Made by a program: the position numbers and the translations under genes. Of a stretch of DNA of 64,000 nt, positions 12,237 through 23,122 are shown in pieces. Within the stretch, counting starts at the first letter, position 1, and the number at the start of each line of letters is the position of its first letter. The stretch comes from Druceiella hillmani (taxonomy: Eukaryota > Arthropoda > Insecta > Lepidoptera > Hepialidae). Where the stretch lies: NCBI GenBank assembly GCA_039881145.1, contig JAYKKI010000074.1:8658501-8722500 (forward strand), in the 5' to 3' direction. The notes under the pieces are model-generated. The model was not told the origin of the DNA and ran no database searches. It was given only the letters and a program-made list of their open reading frames with translations.

Positions 12237-12854
12237 GCAAGTTTGAGCTCAGACACAGTTGAGTGAGGAAACTACCGGCTTCAGTAGGAGAATGTCTAAG
12301 TTTATTTACATAATAACAATAAAATATTCTTATACACTCATTTTTTGCTTGCACAACTGAATATGTCATATAGACATCAGTTGCGAATGTATAATTTTGA
12401 AATAACACATGCATTCATGAATTTTATTATAATTAAAGGAAGACATACACTTAGAGGCAGCTTCTTTGGGGTCCTATAAAAGTTTGAATTGATGAGCAAG
12501 GTTTATTTCTTCTTGACGATAATAGCATTTCATATAATAAAAAATTGGGAAACCAAATTTCAAGTAGTTTTTATAAGATATATATTTATTAATAATTTAA
12601 AAGAAAACTTTATTGTTATTTAAAAAAGATACTAATAAATGGCAAATATTTTCTACAGAAGGTTATTCCGATTTGTTTAATAAACATTACATTAAGATCA
12701 AAATTGACTGAAAATAAAAAATTACGAAAAATATGTGACTTGTAATAATTTCAGCCTCAGCCCCTCTTGTTAAAAACATTCTTTAGATCGTAATGTTATC
12801 CTGCTGTTATTTATCTCCCAAATTATTAATTAGTAAATTTTATTTATTTTCCAG

Positions 12855-12950
12855 ACTCTTCTATCAGCTTTAGAAAACATCAGCTGCAATATGGCTCATA
12901 AGGCCCGCATCCAACCAGCCTCGGAGACAGAACAGAGTTATCATATGTGG
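12855..12950 (+). CDS. Candidate isolated exon, unknown protein
   Basis: A 96-base stretch, clearly less AT-rich than its flanks, bounded by tatttattttccag and GTAATTTT. Only one frame is open, phase 0 at both ends: TLLSALENISCNMAHKARIQ followed by PASETEQSYHMW. I do not recognise it. It shares strand and phase with the candidate exon at 18545, so they could be consecutive exons of one gene. It also lies just after the THAP relic and could belong to that element. Confidence 0.35.
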
Positions 12951-14940
12951 GTAATTTTAAATTTTTAATAGAATCATTAGTATTGGAAATTATTGATGAA
13001 TACAGTTGTTGCAACTACAGTTGTATATTTTGTAAAGTATTTAATTAATTGTCCTTAAAGTGTTTTAAATATAATAGAACATCAGAAATATTATAGTTTG
13101 ATTACATTATGTTCACAATATTTCATCAATCTGAACCTAATTTTTACTTATTTATAAATTATAGAGCTCTTGTATGATGAAATTTGAGTAGAGTAAAATA
13201 TTTCTGGTATCCGTTATACTCATTTTCAATTTAGATGTAGTATTTTTATTTTATATATATATATGGGCGTAGCCAGTGTTTGGTATTGTGGCACAGCCTC
13301 CAGAAAGAAAATAATTCAAGTTATATTGAAAGAAAAATTGTTGAATATTATTATTGATACATGTTAATATTGACTCATGATCAATATATACCTATGAGCA
13401 AATATTTTGTTATATCGTTTTTTTAATACTATGTAAATTTAAAAATTTAGATGATTGTGAACAAAGTTGTTTTTTTTCGGCTGCTCCGGTTCCTGCTAGC
13501 CGTCAAAAAATGCTGGCTATGCCAATGTCTATATGTAATGTTAATGTATTGCGTTTCACTAAATTTTAATTCAGTTCCTTAACCTCACCACTTCCTCTTT
13601 CTTTCCAATACCGATGAAAGATATCCACCACCTTCCCGTGGTTTCCATTTAGAAATAACACTGATATGTGGCATTTTGAAATATATCAAGTCATAGAATA
13701 TCACATGTTATTGGCCAAGTGTGGGGTTTTAACAAAAATTTGAAGATATACTTCAACCACTAATAGATACCGCTATAATCATGTCTGCTTTGTGTGTGTT
13801 TTTGCTTGTTTTCATATGTACGCGATTACCACCTAGTTGATTCCAGAGTGCTACCTGGAGACGCCTGATGCTATTTACAGTTGTATTTTAGAATTTATTT
13901 CAATTTTCTTGAATTGTATTTTCATAGTAATGATATGATTTAAAATATATTAAATTGTAATGTTATTTTAATATTTGTCTTTTGCGAAATATTTTTATAA
14001 TGATTTTAGTAAATAAATTTATGAATAAAAATGACTTTTTTCTTTGTTAATGCCATCTATGAGCAATAAAGACTAAGAGATTACGCCATCTTTGGGTATT
14101 AATAGTAATTACACGAGTCTTTGGTCAGGAGGGGTGAGAAGAGGAGAAAGGGGAGTTACTTTGGCAGCATTTCAGCATGTATGAAAAAGTGCGACTCTTT
14201 TTTATATGGGTTAGTATGGATCGTGTCCATTCTGTAACGTATCTGTTTTGTGATTTACCCTACTTGACATAAACTGTTGTCAAGGATATTGTGACAGATC
14301 TGAGGAATACTAATATGAGAAATATAAATAAACTCAAGTAATATGTACCATAATCATTTTTTATATATTAGTTAAACAATAATACATATTGTAAGACACA
14401 TTACACTTAACGCTGACATTATATTTTAGAGGTTTGTTTTTGAATAAATTCTTGATTGTTCTTAAGTGTGTATTATTAAAGCTATATTTTTCATATTGAA
14501 TTCAAGAGTTATATCGTGTTTGCACAATAATGGTAATACTTTTAATAATGATGTAAAAAAATGTAAAATATATTTTAAACCAAACTAAATACAATTCTCA
14601 ATGTGAACTGTGAAAACATATATTTCCATGACACTTCAGCCACCTTGTGCTGCTCTACTTATTCACCACTTTGTTTATCCATTTTAAAACTTTTTTTCAT
14701 TATCACATTCACCCATGAAGTTTACATAAGTCGGGGTAAGATATAATAAATAATAAAATTCTGTATTAAAAAAATAAAAAAACACGTTCACAAACTAAAA
14801 AATAATCTTTAAATAAAAAGATTTTGATCATGAGCGAAACGGTGTCTCACAACTTGATATAACATAATTTTTTAAATAAGCTTAAAATAAAAAGAAAGTG
14901 ATTGACAAAAAATTAAGCTAATTTAAAAAAACATGGGATA
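12951..14940. other. Gene-poor AT-rich DNA
   Basis: No gene or RNA recognised. It contains a short (TA)n run near 13253-13263 and otherwise unique-looking sequence. Confidence 0.5.
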
Positions 14941-14949
14941 CTCTCAACT

Positions 14950-14959
14950 TATATATATT

Positions 14960-15037
<78 letters not shown>

Positions 15038-15056
15038 AATATATATATATGTATAT
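14950..15056. repeat. (TA)n microsatellite, interrupted
   Basis: About 107 bases of TA with ACA, GTA and AAA interruptions. Confidence 0.95.
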
Positions 15057-15464
15057 TTATGATTATATTACATCTAATATCAAGCAAAAACCAAACAGAA
15101 CTATGTGAATTAAATTTCCGATTATATCGCATGCGTGAAATCTAAAGCGTCAAGGTTAAACCACCAGAGCGCTCAAATTAACAAAGAATTAGGATTCTTA
15201 TCGTTGCCATTAACTTCGACCATTCTATATATTACACAATGTCAAGGTGCTTTTAATACATTACTTATGTTTTTTTAATTATTTTCACTCCCAAAACCTC
15301 CCATTTTTCCACATGGATTGTCTTGTGAATTCTTTATAATGTCATAAGAAACTAAATTATTGCTTTTTCAAAGTAAAGAGAACATGTTACCATTGTTCAT
15401 AGTAACATTCGTGTACTGAACTGAACTGACTGACAGCCAAACAACACCACTACCAAGTTTACCA

Positions 15465-15690
15465 GACCCGGGCTCTAGTTCGGGTCTTGAAGTTATAGCC
15501 TAAAATAAAACCTTATATGCTCACCATTATAGTGTAAATGAACCCTCAGCAATAATGGAATAAACTGACTCAGGATCTTTGTTCCAGTTCTAAGTATAAT
15601 TTATTCTAAATAATCAGAAATTAAAAATTAAACTAGGCCTGCTGAATGAATCAAAACAAAATATTTATTATGATTCATATATAATATGCT
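15465..15690. repeat. Dispersed repeat, copy A (partner near 20945)
   Basis: Matches 20945-21120 in the same orientation, e.g. gtaaatgaaccctcagcaat / ataaatgagtccttagcaat, then gaataaactgac and taatttattctaaat. Weaker similarity continues to about 15815 (taacatgatca.. then caagtagtt). The left edge holds a GC-rich mini-hairpin, gacccgggct / agttcgggtc. Confidence 0.65.
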
Positions 15691-15819
15691 TAACATTCCA
15701 ATAAATTAATATGCCAACTTTCTAAATTGCATAATTTACTGAGGTAAATAGTACTCCATATTACTCAGTAACATGATCAATATGGACTTGACATATCAAG
15801 TAGTTTCTCTTTTGGTTGT

Positions 15820-18544
15820 TTGTTAACTTTCTTATAAGGCATCTCACGAAGACTTTTCTCATGTTGAATTTTGGCCAGTTGCCTAATAATGACCTGGCTT
15901 ATCGCTTTTTGGTCTTAAAGTCGCACGCATGTGTATTTAATTGTCAATAAAATTTAAATGAGAAATAGAATACTTTAGTGTGCTGACAAATTTACCATAC
16001 CATTATTCATATACCAATTACAATAGTGATACCTCACAGAGGCAACTTCACATTCCTCCTTCTCTGAAATGAGTGGATTGGACTCAGGGAACATGTAACG
16101 GAAAAGGGGAGTAGATCAGCTAATTTTTAAGTTAATTGTTAAATGAGATAAAAATAAATATAGAGCATAAAGGGAGTAGTGTCTAAAGTTGTGAAATATT
16201 TAAATAATGTGATATGATGCATGAGTCATAATTCATGAGTCATAATTTCATACTCTTCATTATGCAATGATGATATATAGATTTATAGATGAGTCACAAT
16301 TTGATAATCATCCAAAGATAAATAATTGGCTCATCTTTATCTTCAGGTAATTATAGTAACAAAAGTAATATGATTCATAAATTGAGAAGTGAATAGAATA
16401 ATGAAAAATACTTTCATTCATTTGCATTCTTTCGAAGTTCAAAAGTATTCAGTGTGTTTGTAACACATTACACACTAGCCTTCGGGCAAACTTGTTGAAA
16501 TGGTGTGAAATAATATCAATGTTATTTCACACCATTTCAATAATACATATGATCCAAGACGTATATAAAACCGAGGTGGGGCATACGAGTATGAAATGTC
16601 GTGTGGAACGGACATAATACTGTATAACATTCCGCAGATATATGTTGAAAAATATGTAATTTTCAATCTTAGATTGTAATGACTCAATTTCTAAAATAGC
16701 TAACGAGAGGGATTCTGGATATACTCAGATTAACCGTTTTCCTCATAAATCCTTTCTTAGGAAAGAATGAAATAAAAAATGTTAACATATATATATATAT
16801 ATTTTTTTTTTGGTCAATCTAGTATTCCATATATCTCTTAGAAAAAACTGCAACTTTCTGTCTCTGTTCATAAAGACTCAACTTCTATAAGGTCAAAAGA
16901 AACAACGCGATCACAGACATACACGGAATATAACATTTATCACATAAATCTCTTTTTAGTAAGGAATAAAACAAAAATAATCCGTGGTTCATATTCGTAA
17001 CTCTTCGAAAAGATAGTATTCCATATACTCGTACTTTGTGCTTGTTTCATACTAGATATTTCCTAGTTTGTCTAAACTCCATTGCGTATCAACATTTGGT
17101 ATGCATTTGTTTTTGAAGGCACTTGACAAAAGGTTTTATAATAATACTAGAGAATAATATTAAGACCTTAATTTTGTAACTTTTTATTTATTTTAATTCA
17201 AAGAAGTGAAAAACTGGTCTTTACTTATGTGTAAATATACATATAGGGATTAAATAGCGATCTTTAGGAGAAACTGTGGATATAAATAATTTAACATTAA
17301 AATGCTCCAACCGTAAAAATATAATTGTCTTATATGTCATTAGTGTTTTGCTTACTTGTAATTCCACCTTCAATTTAACTAACCATTACAGGACAGAATA
17401 TTTTCTATAGTAGTCTTAAGCTGGCATAAAGTTTGAAGGAACATTTTCAATATCTTACAGAGCATGATTTTGTATAAACAAACAGTACTGGAAATCTCAA
17501 ATAAAAAATATTAAATACTTTATGACGAGTGTTTACGTCGCAAGTACTCAAGCGCACACTTGAGAAGCAAGTAGGCGTGCACCAATGAGTACGGCTTAGT
17601 ATGTAATGTATAGAAATTAAGAAATAAAGTATAGAAATTAATAGTATATAATGTATAGAAATTAAAAAATTAAGTTGTTAAAATAATTAATAAAATCCAG
17701 AAAACACATACACACTACCTGTAAAAAGAATTGTGAGTGAAACCTAGTCGGCTGAGTGAAATGAATTGACCAAGATAGAGGTTATGGCATCTATAGCTAT
17801 GAGAGTATTGTTTTGAGGTTAAAAAAGTATCCGTAGGGTATAATTACTTGTTTAGGTGTAATCTTAAACCATATTAGCTTTTAATTTTGAAACAAATTAA
17901 TTAATATTATAATAATTAATTTAACCATACATGAACACTTGGTTGTGAATGTTGAAAATTTCAGCAAAAATTTCGACAAGCAGAGTTCATTTATTCTGAA
18001 AAGGTTAAAAACTGCATATTTACTGTGAACTAGAATTAAATCATAGAGTGCAGTCATTTGTGTTGAACTTGTATCAGGGAAGATATAGTAAGAAGTGAGT
18101 AAACCAGTGTCCTATTTTAAATATTAAGCAAATCAATGTAAAATTCATAAAACTCGTTGAAGTGTTTAGGATAATAGATGTTAGTTAATAGGAATCAATG
18201 TTTAGTATTAGTTAATATAAAATGTCAAATGACTATATGCGAGTGTCATAAATGCAAGTGTGTTTGTTATATAATAATTCGGTAACTTCGTGAAACTACT
18301 TGATATTTCAAGTCCATGGATGGGTAAATTATGAAAATCCTGATTAGTTATAATACCGCTTTATTAAATTAAATGCTGTACCTATCAGAAAGTATTAATA
18401 TAATTTTATCTTTTTTGCGTAAATTTTAGGTAGTGATATTTTATGAAAAGATAAGGTAGTATCATAACAAACCATGTATAATTTAATCATACAGATCTAT
18501 TGCAAATCATTATCCAAATAAAAATTATAATCTCTTTATTCTAG
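15820..18544. other. Gene-poor AT-rich DNA with one hairpin
   Basis: Apart from the inverted repeat at 16495-16540 and a short (TA)n at about 16788-16802, nothing could be assigned. Around 17597-17664 the string agtatgtaatgtatagaaat recurs in diverged form, a small tandem duplication. Confidence 0.5.
16495..16540. repeat. Perfect 19-bp inverted repeat (hairpin)
   Basis: ttgaaatggtgtgaaataa (16495-16513) and its exact complement (16522-16540) around an 8-base loop. Confidence 0.92.
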
Positions 18545-18598
18545 GCCTTGTTGGCAGGTTCGGATCAGATCAAGTTGACATATGTGAAACGGTTGCAG
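18545..18598 (+). CDS. Candidate 54-bp exon resembling a segment of eIF3 subunit D
   Basis: Strong splice context on both sides: tctctttattctag before and GTAAGTAT after. The 18 codons are open in phase 0 and read ALLAGSDQIKLTYVKRLQ. From memory, the C-terminal part of eIF3d in animals carries a very similar ALLAGS(D/E)..KLGYVSR block, roughly 13 of 18 positions alike. eIF3d is the cap-binding subunit of translation initiation factor 3. I found no flanking eIF3d exons in the window, so this could be an exon of a gene with very long introns, a diverged paralogue, or a transposed fragment. The identification rests on a short match. Confidence 0.4.
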
Positions 18599-19618
18599 GT
18601 AAGTATCAACTCACATCATGTCATTATCGGCATGTAGCAGTTCAAGCCGGCTGAGTTCACTGTCACTTTGCGATGTTTGAGGCATACTACATAGCATCAT
18701 CAATATTAGCATGAAGCAAAGGATTGTTTAATTTATAACGATTTTTGTTATTATCTCTTAATTGTCATTAGCGTAAACCACTATTTAATATCCTATAAAT
18801 AATATAAAAATAGCACAATGTCTACATAACGATTAATTTTATACATTTAAAGAATCAAGGTTCTATTTATTATATATTTCTTAAATGCATATAGATAGTA
18901 CAATTTACCCGTATATACAGTGTGAAAAATCTGGATTAAGTATTATTGTGTTTGTTCTAACTTTCAAAATTTACTCACCTTGTAAAGCTTAACAATAAAT
19001 ATAAGTTAATAAATTGAACAGAACTTCTGTTTAGATGCAAAAATATCCATAAAGAAAACAAAAAAATATATGTACGGTTTAATACACATGTTGGTGTATT
19101 AAACTAAGTCTGTGTTCTCGTACCTCAATAGATTCATCACTCAATCATGAATAACGATGAGATAATTCTGTCTCTTTTAAGCGACATTGTGTCAGGCAAC
19201 ATTGATGTTCAGCTGTCTTAAGAGAATCGTTCCTTATGTGAAAACATTAATTTTCTTTCATTTTAGATCATTTTGTATTTTAAAAAGCAATAATCAGTAT
19301 TTTTTGAAGCAAAGAGCTGCTTTTTTCGGCTCACCCATGATGATGTCATACTAAATGTACTAAATGTCTATCACGGATTACTATAAAATATCATAAGCAA
19401 TGACACAAGATACCATCTATCGCCGAGTAACCTATCTTAAACATTTGCACTAAAAATGACAAAATAATTGAACTGACTCTTAATAACCATAGAAAACGAA
19501 ATGTAAAAAGTGTAAAACAATGAAAATATGAGTATCAATTGAAACTTTTGCACTAAAATATTGTTTCTGTAGTAAAATCATTTTGCCAAATATCGATATT
19601 TTTTCCATGTTACGAAGT
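18599..19618. other. Unassigned AT-rich DNA
   Basis: A short hairpin, gtttaatacac / gtgtattaaac, lies at about 19078-19105. No gene seen. Confidence 0.5.
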
Positions 19619-19664
19619 ATATATATAAATATATATATATATATTTTTATATATATATATAAAT
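19619..19664. repeat. (TA)n tract, short
   Basis: Interrupted TA/AAAT tract of about 46 bases. Confidence 0.9.
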
Positions 19665-19972
19665 AAATTATGAATATTGAATGTAAAAACTAAAATTTTC
19701 AAGAAAAAATACTTTCTTATTTTCAAATTTCTCCTAGAAGTGATAAAGAATAAAAAATTATAATAAAATAGATGCTTTTGTAGTGCTTTCATAAATAATA
19801 TATTTTTTATAGTTTTTACCACATAGAATAACTACTACATACAAAAATGAAAAATAAAATACTGGGATCTGTTAGAAACAAATTGAAAATTTGGAATGAT
19901 GAATTAATTTGTTTAATGTAATTTAATTATTTAAATACCACAACCCGCTAGAATTTTTACTTCTCGGTACCA

Positions 19973-20181
19973 TTACATACAATTTTCAAAGGAACATCTT
20001 ATCAAGAAGAACACCAGTAAATAGCTTGTTCGCTTAAACAACTCCATCGGCATATTTGAATCAGATGCATCACGAGATAGTTGAGATGAAGCTGTAGATA
20101 CATCATTTGCGCCATTGTTCCAGTACGCCAACACCAAGTGCATGTAGACGATCTTTCCGACTATCACTATTACTATTCCTG
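19973..20181 (-). CDS. Candidate terminal exon of a membrane protein
   Basis: The minus strand shows acceptor tatatagctttctag followed by an open frame with one base taken from the previous exon: (A)GIVIVIVGKIVYMHLVLAYW, which looks like a transmembrane helix. A polar loop NNGANDVSTASSQLSRDASD, then MELFKRTSYLLVFFLIRC and a stop (69 codons) follow. Codon use (gtc, tac, atg, cac, ttg, gtg) is less AT-biased than the surroundings. I do not recognise the family, and no partner exon was found at higher coordinates. Confidence 0.35.
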
Positions 20182-20944
20182 CTAGAAAGCTATATTTTAT
20201 ACTCTATATAATTGTTAACAAGGTTTCTAATCTATTGCTTGTAATAGTATTTTGATTTTGTAATTGATTTAAAAAATTGTGTTTGCATTTTAAGTGATAT
20301 TTTATTTTATTTTCATACAATACATTTTATGAGGATATTCTTTGTATTATTTACAAAAATATTTGTAATCCACACAATAACTATATTTTACAATAACTAT
20401 ATGTATTCTCAAATTTCAAGAGTAAGTACAAATTTTATATAAATTTTAAATACAATAAGATAAAATATAATTTGTTGTAGGTGTGGCTAATAAAAAATAT
20501 TTTCTTAATTATAAGTATTAAATGAATTATAAAAACCTGTATATGGGAAAATCTTCAGTGACTGGCTTTTAGTGCATTCACATTATTACTATGGTCATAC
20601 ACAGAACCAATTAAGTTTTCAGTGTAGACTGTGCCAATACACAGATTAAAAAATGTATAACAATGATTCATTAAATCTAACAATTACTTCAAACACATTG
20701 TGCTGTTATTAATTTGAATGCCCAAAATTTCCTTTGCTTTTTCTGATTAGTTATTCTCCTATTACGTTACAAAAAATTAAATTGCCTTTTCAAAATGCAC
20801 AACTAGTAGTTTAGTAGTAAAATTATTAGTCATGGCAACAGTTGTGCCCTCAACATTGCAGAAAAACTGCACCACGACAGATTTCATCACATCTGGCCCC
20901 TGATTAAGTCACCAAATAATGTAAATATTTTAAATTTGTTTAAA
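20182..20944. other. Unassigned AT-rich DNA
   Basis: No coding, RNA or repeat signal that I can support. Confidence 0.5.
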
Positions 20945-21345
20945 CCATACATGGCCACCGTAATAGTATAAATGAGTCCTTAGCAATAATAGAATAAACT
21001 GACGCCCAACGTCTCAGTTTCAGTTTGAAGTGTAATTTATTCTAAATTATCGGAAATTAGAAACCAAGCTGTAGTTTGAAGACCCACTGAATACATTAAG
21101 AATAAATATTTTTGTGATTATATTTTACTTTGGATGAAAGAAAAAAAATTTAAAACTTGAGGATACATCTGAAATATTATCGAAATATTTAGACAGACTG
21201 CAGTCCAATAGTTGAAAAGAAAAAATAGTTTTTACTTATTCGATAAGGAACTGCCTAATTTTGCTCAGATAATTAGTAGAGACTAATGTCTGTAACATGA
21301 TCTACACATGTTCAAATTTAATAATGACTGGTCAAGTAGTTACCA
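20945..21345. repeat. Dispersed repeat, copy B (partner at 15509)
   Basis: Direct, diverged copy of 15509-15815: gcaataatagaataaactga, taatttattctaaattatc, taacatgatc and caagtagtt. The spacing of about 5.4 kb with equal orientation would fit a pair of old LTRs, but no gag or pol lies between them. Confidence 0.6.
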
Positions 21346-21672
21346 AATTATTTAGTAAAACAACACACTTGCATTAATGATATTTATGTATTGTACATAT
21401 AGATCTAACTAGTAAAAACATCTAGATTTGGAGTCACTATTATTTTTGTATACAAAAACTTAAAGTATTTAAGTCATTATTATCTTGTTTTGATTTTATC
21501 ACTTACATTTGTGTGCCCAGGAGAATTTCTTGAGTTAACCGATTTTTGATGGTGTTAGGAGTAAACAGACAATTTTTTTGTAATGTTTCAGCAAAATATT
21601 TAACTAAGGAAGCTTCAGCTTCAGCGGAAGGTCAGTGATACACATTCCGTATTAAATTAAGAAGAAGGGACA

Positions 21673-22028
21673 ATGCCAACAGTTCAATCACTTTCTTTGG
21701 ACACAGATGAGCAGGTTAATAACATTATACCAAATGCTTCTGAGATGCAACAGACAAAGCAAGGTGCAGTTAAATGGTGCAATATTATTCCTCCAAGTGA
21801 CAAAAGTATTGTTGATGACTCCAATACCGAACCCAACTTTATTATAAAAACAAAAAAAGGAAACTACTCCCTAAAGAAATAAGTTCTACTTCTTCAAGTT
21901 CCAGTGATACCTCTAATACATCACCATATTCTTCAAGCTCTAGCAGTGCTTCTGATACTAAAAATGAAATCACAGGCGAAGGTGTCATTACAAATCTATG
22001 CAAGACCTTGGAGAGCCAAACATTGTAA
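21673..22028 (+). pseudogene. Serine-rich protein fragment with one frameshift
   Basis: An ATG at 21673 opens 69 codons (MPTVQSLSLDTDEQVNNIIP.., VKWCNIIPPSDKS..) ending at a TAA. Shifting one frame just before that stop gives LPKEISSTSSSSSDTSNTSP followed by YSSSSSSASDTKNEITGEGV and a stop at about 22028. The seamless hand-over suggests a single broken reading frame of about 117 codons. I do not recognise it. Low-complexity acidic/Ser composition fits a protein or transposase N-terminus. It may also be chance. Confidence 0.35.
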
Positions 22029-22029
22029 C

Positions 22030-23064
22030 GGAATAAGGTAATAATAAATCAAATGAAGATAAAAAAAGTAAAAAAAGATTGTTCTAGCAATTATTATTGA
22101 TAAGATAATTGATAAGTATTTGCTAATGTAATTATTTTAATGACCTTTTTAAAAATCATTATAGAACGAGTGATTATTACCATACATTTTGTCATATTTT
22201 TGTTATACAGAAAATTTATTAATGACTCAATGCTATTAGTATTCACTTGACCAATAATAATTATTAGTAAGACTGTAAGTCTACAATGACTGGCCATAAT
22301 TGTGATTTTTTAGTTGTAAGAAAACACGCATCCGTCAAGTATATTCTCAACTTTGTATACATTCTCTCGTTAAGCTTTTTATTTGTGATCTAAGTTAACT
22401 CTTGATCGCAGGAGCTTCTTAATATAATCATAATAACAAATCTAATTAACATAAATAAATTTAAGTTCAAAGTTAAGTTAATTTCAGAGATTTATCACTT
22501 TTATACTGTTTTATTCGTCTAAAGCAGCAACAGTAATATTTAATTTTATCTAATAATACTTATCTAAGTAAATATTAATTGTTAATATTACAAATTTGAT
22601 ATTCCTTAATAAACAGAATTTTATTGAAAAAACAATTTCTTTTTTGATCACATTTAGATAAGTAATTAGATACTAACCTTGATCAGATTAAACTAGAAGC
22701 TGTAAATCGGGATCACAAATGTAAGCAAAGATGTGGCCATATCAAATTATGTACGGTTTTAAAATTTGCCTACTTGACTTATTGATTTTAATAATTTTAT
22801 TACATTTTTATTTACATTTGTGATCTCAAATACGGATTCTATTACAGGTAAAATTTATTTTTTAAGATTGTCTATAAAGAGCTTTTCATGAATGTATTGA
22901 CTATCTTTTTGCAAATTCAATAGTAGGTCAACTCAAAATTACTCAACAAAACTGTGACAATCCAAAATTAATTTTTTTTTCTCTTATCGTTCCTGATACT
23001 ACTTTAACACAAATAACTGTACTCTATGATTTAAGTTTGATCTATATTAAATAAGAAGTTTTTA
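22030..23064. other. Gene-poor AT-rich DNA
   Basis: Nothing recognisable. Confidence 0.5.
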
Positions 23065-23065
23065 A

Positions 23066-23122
23066 GACTAGACGAACTACTTTTTTAGACTAGACGAACT
23101 ACTTTTTTAGACTAGACGAACT
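23066..23122. repeat. 22-bp tandem repeat, 2.6 copies
   Basis: Unit gactagacgaactacttttt-ta repeated exactly at 23066 and 23088, with a 13-base third copy. Confidence 0.93.

Noticed and set aside
12166..12414. Minus-strand 82-codon ORF
   Set aside because: Antisense to the THAP relic and its A-x-P box; no motif of its own.
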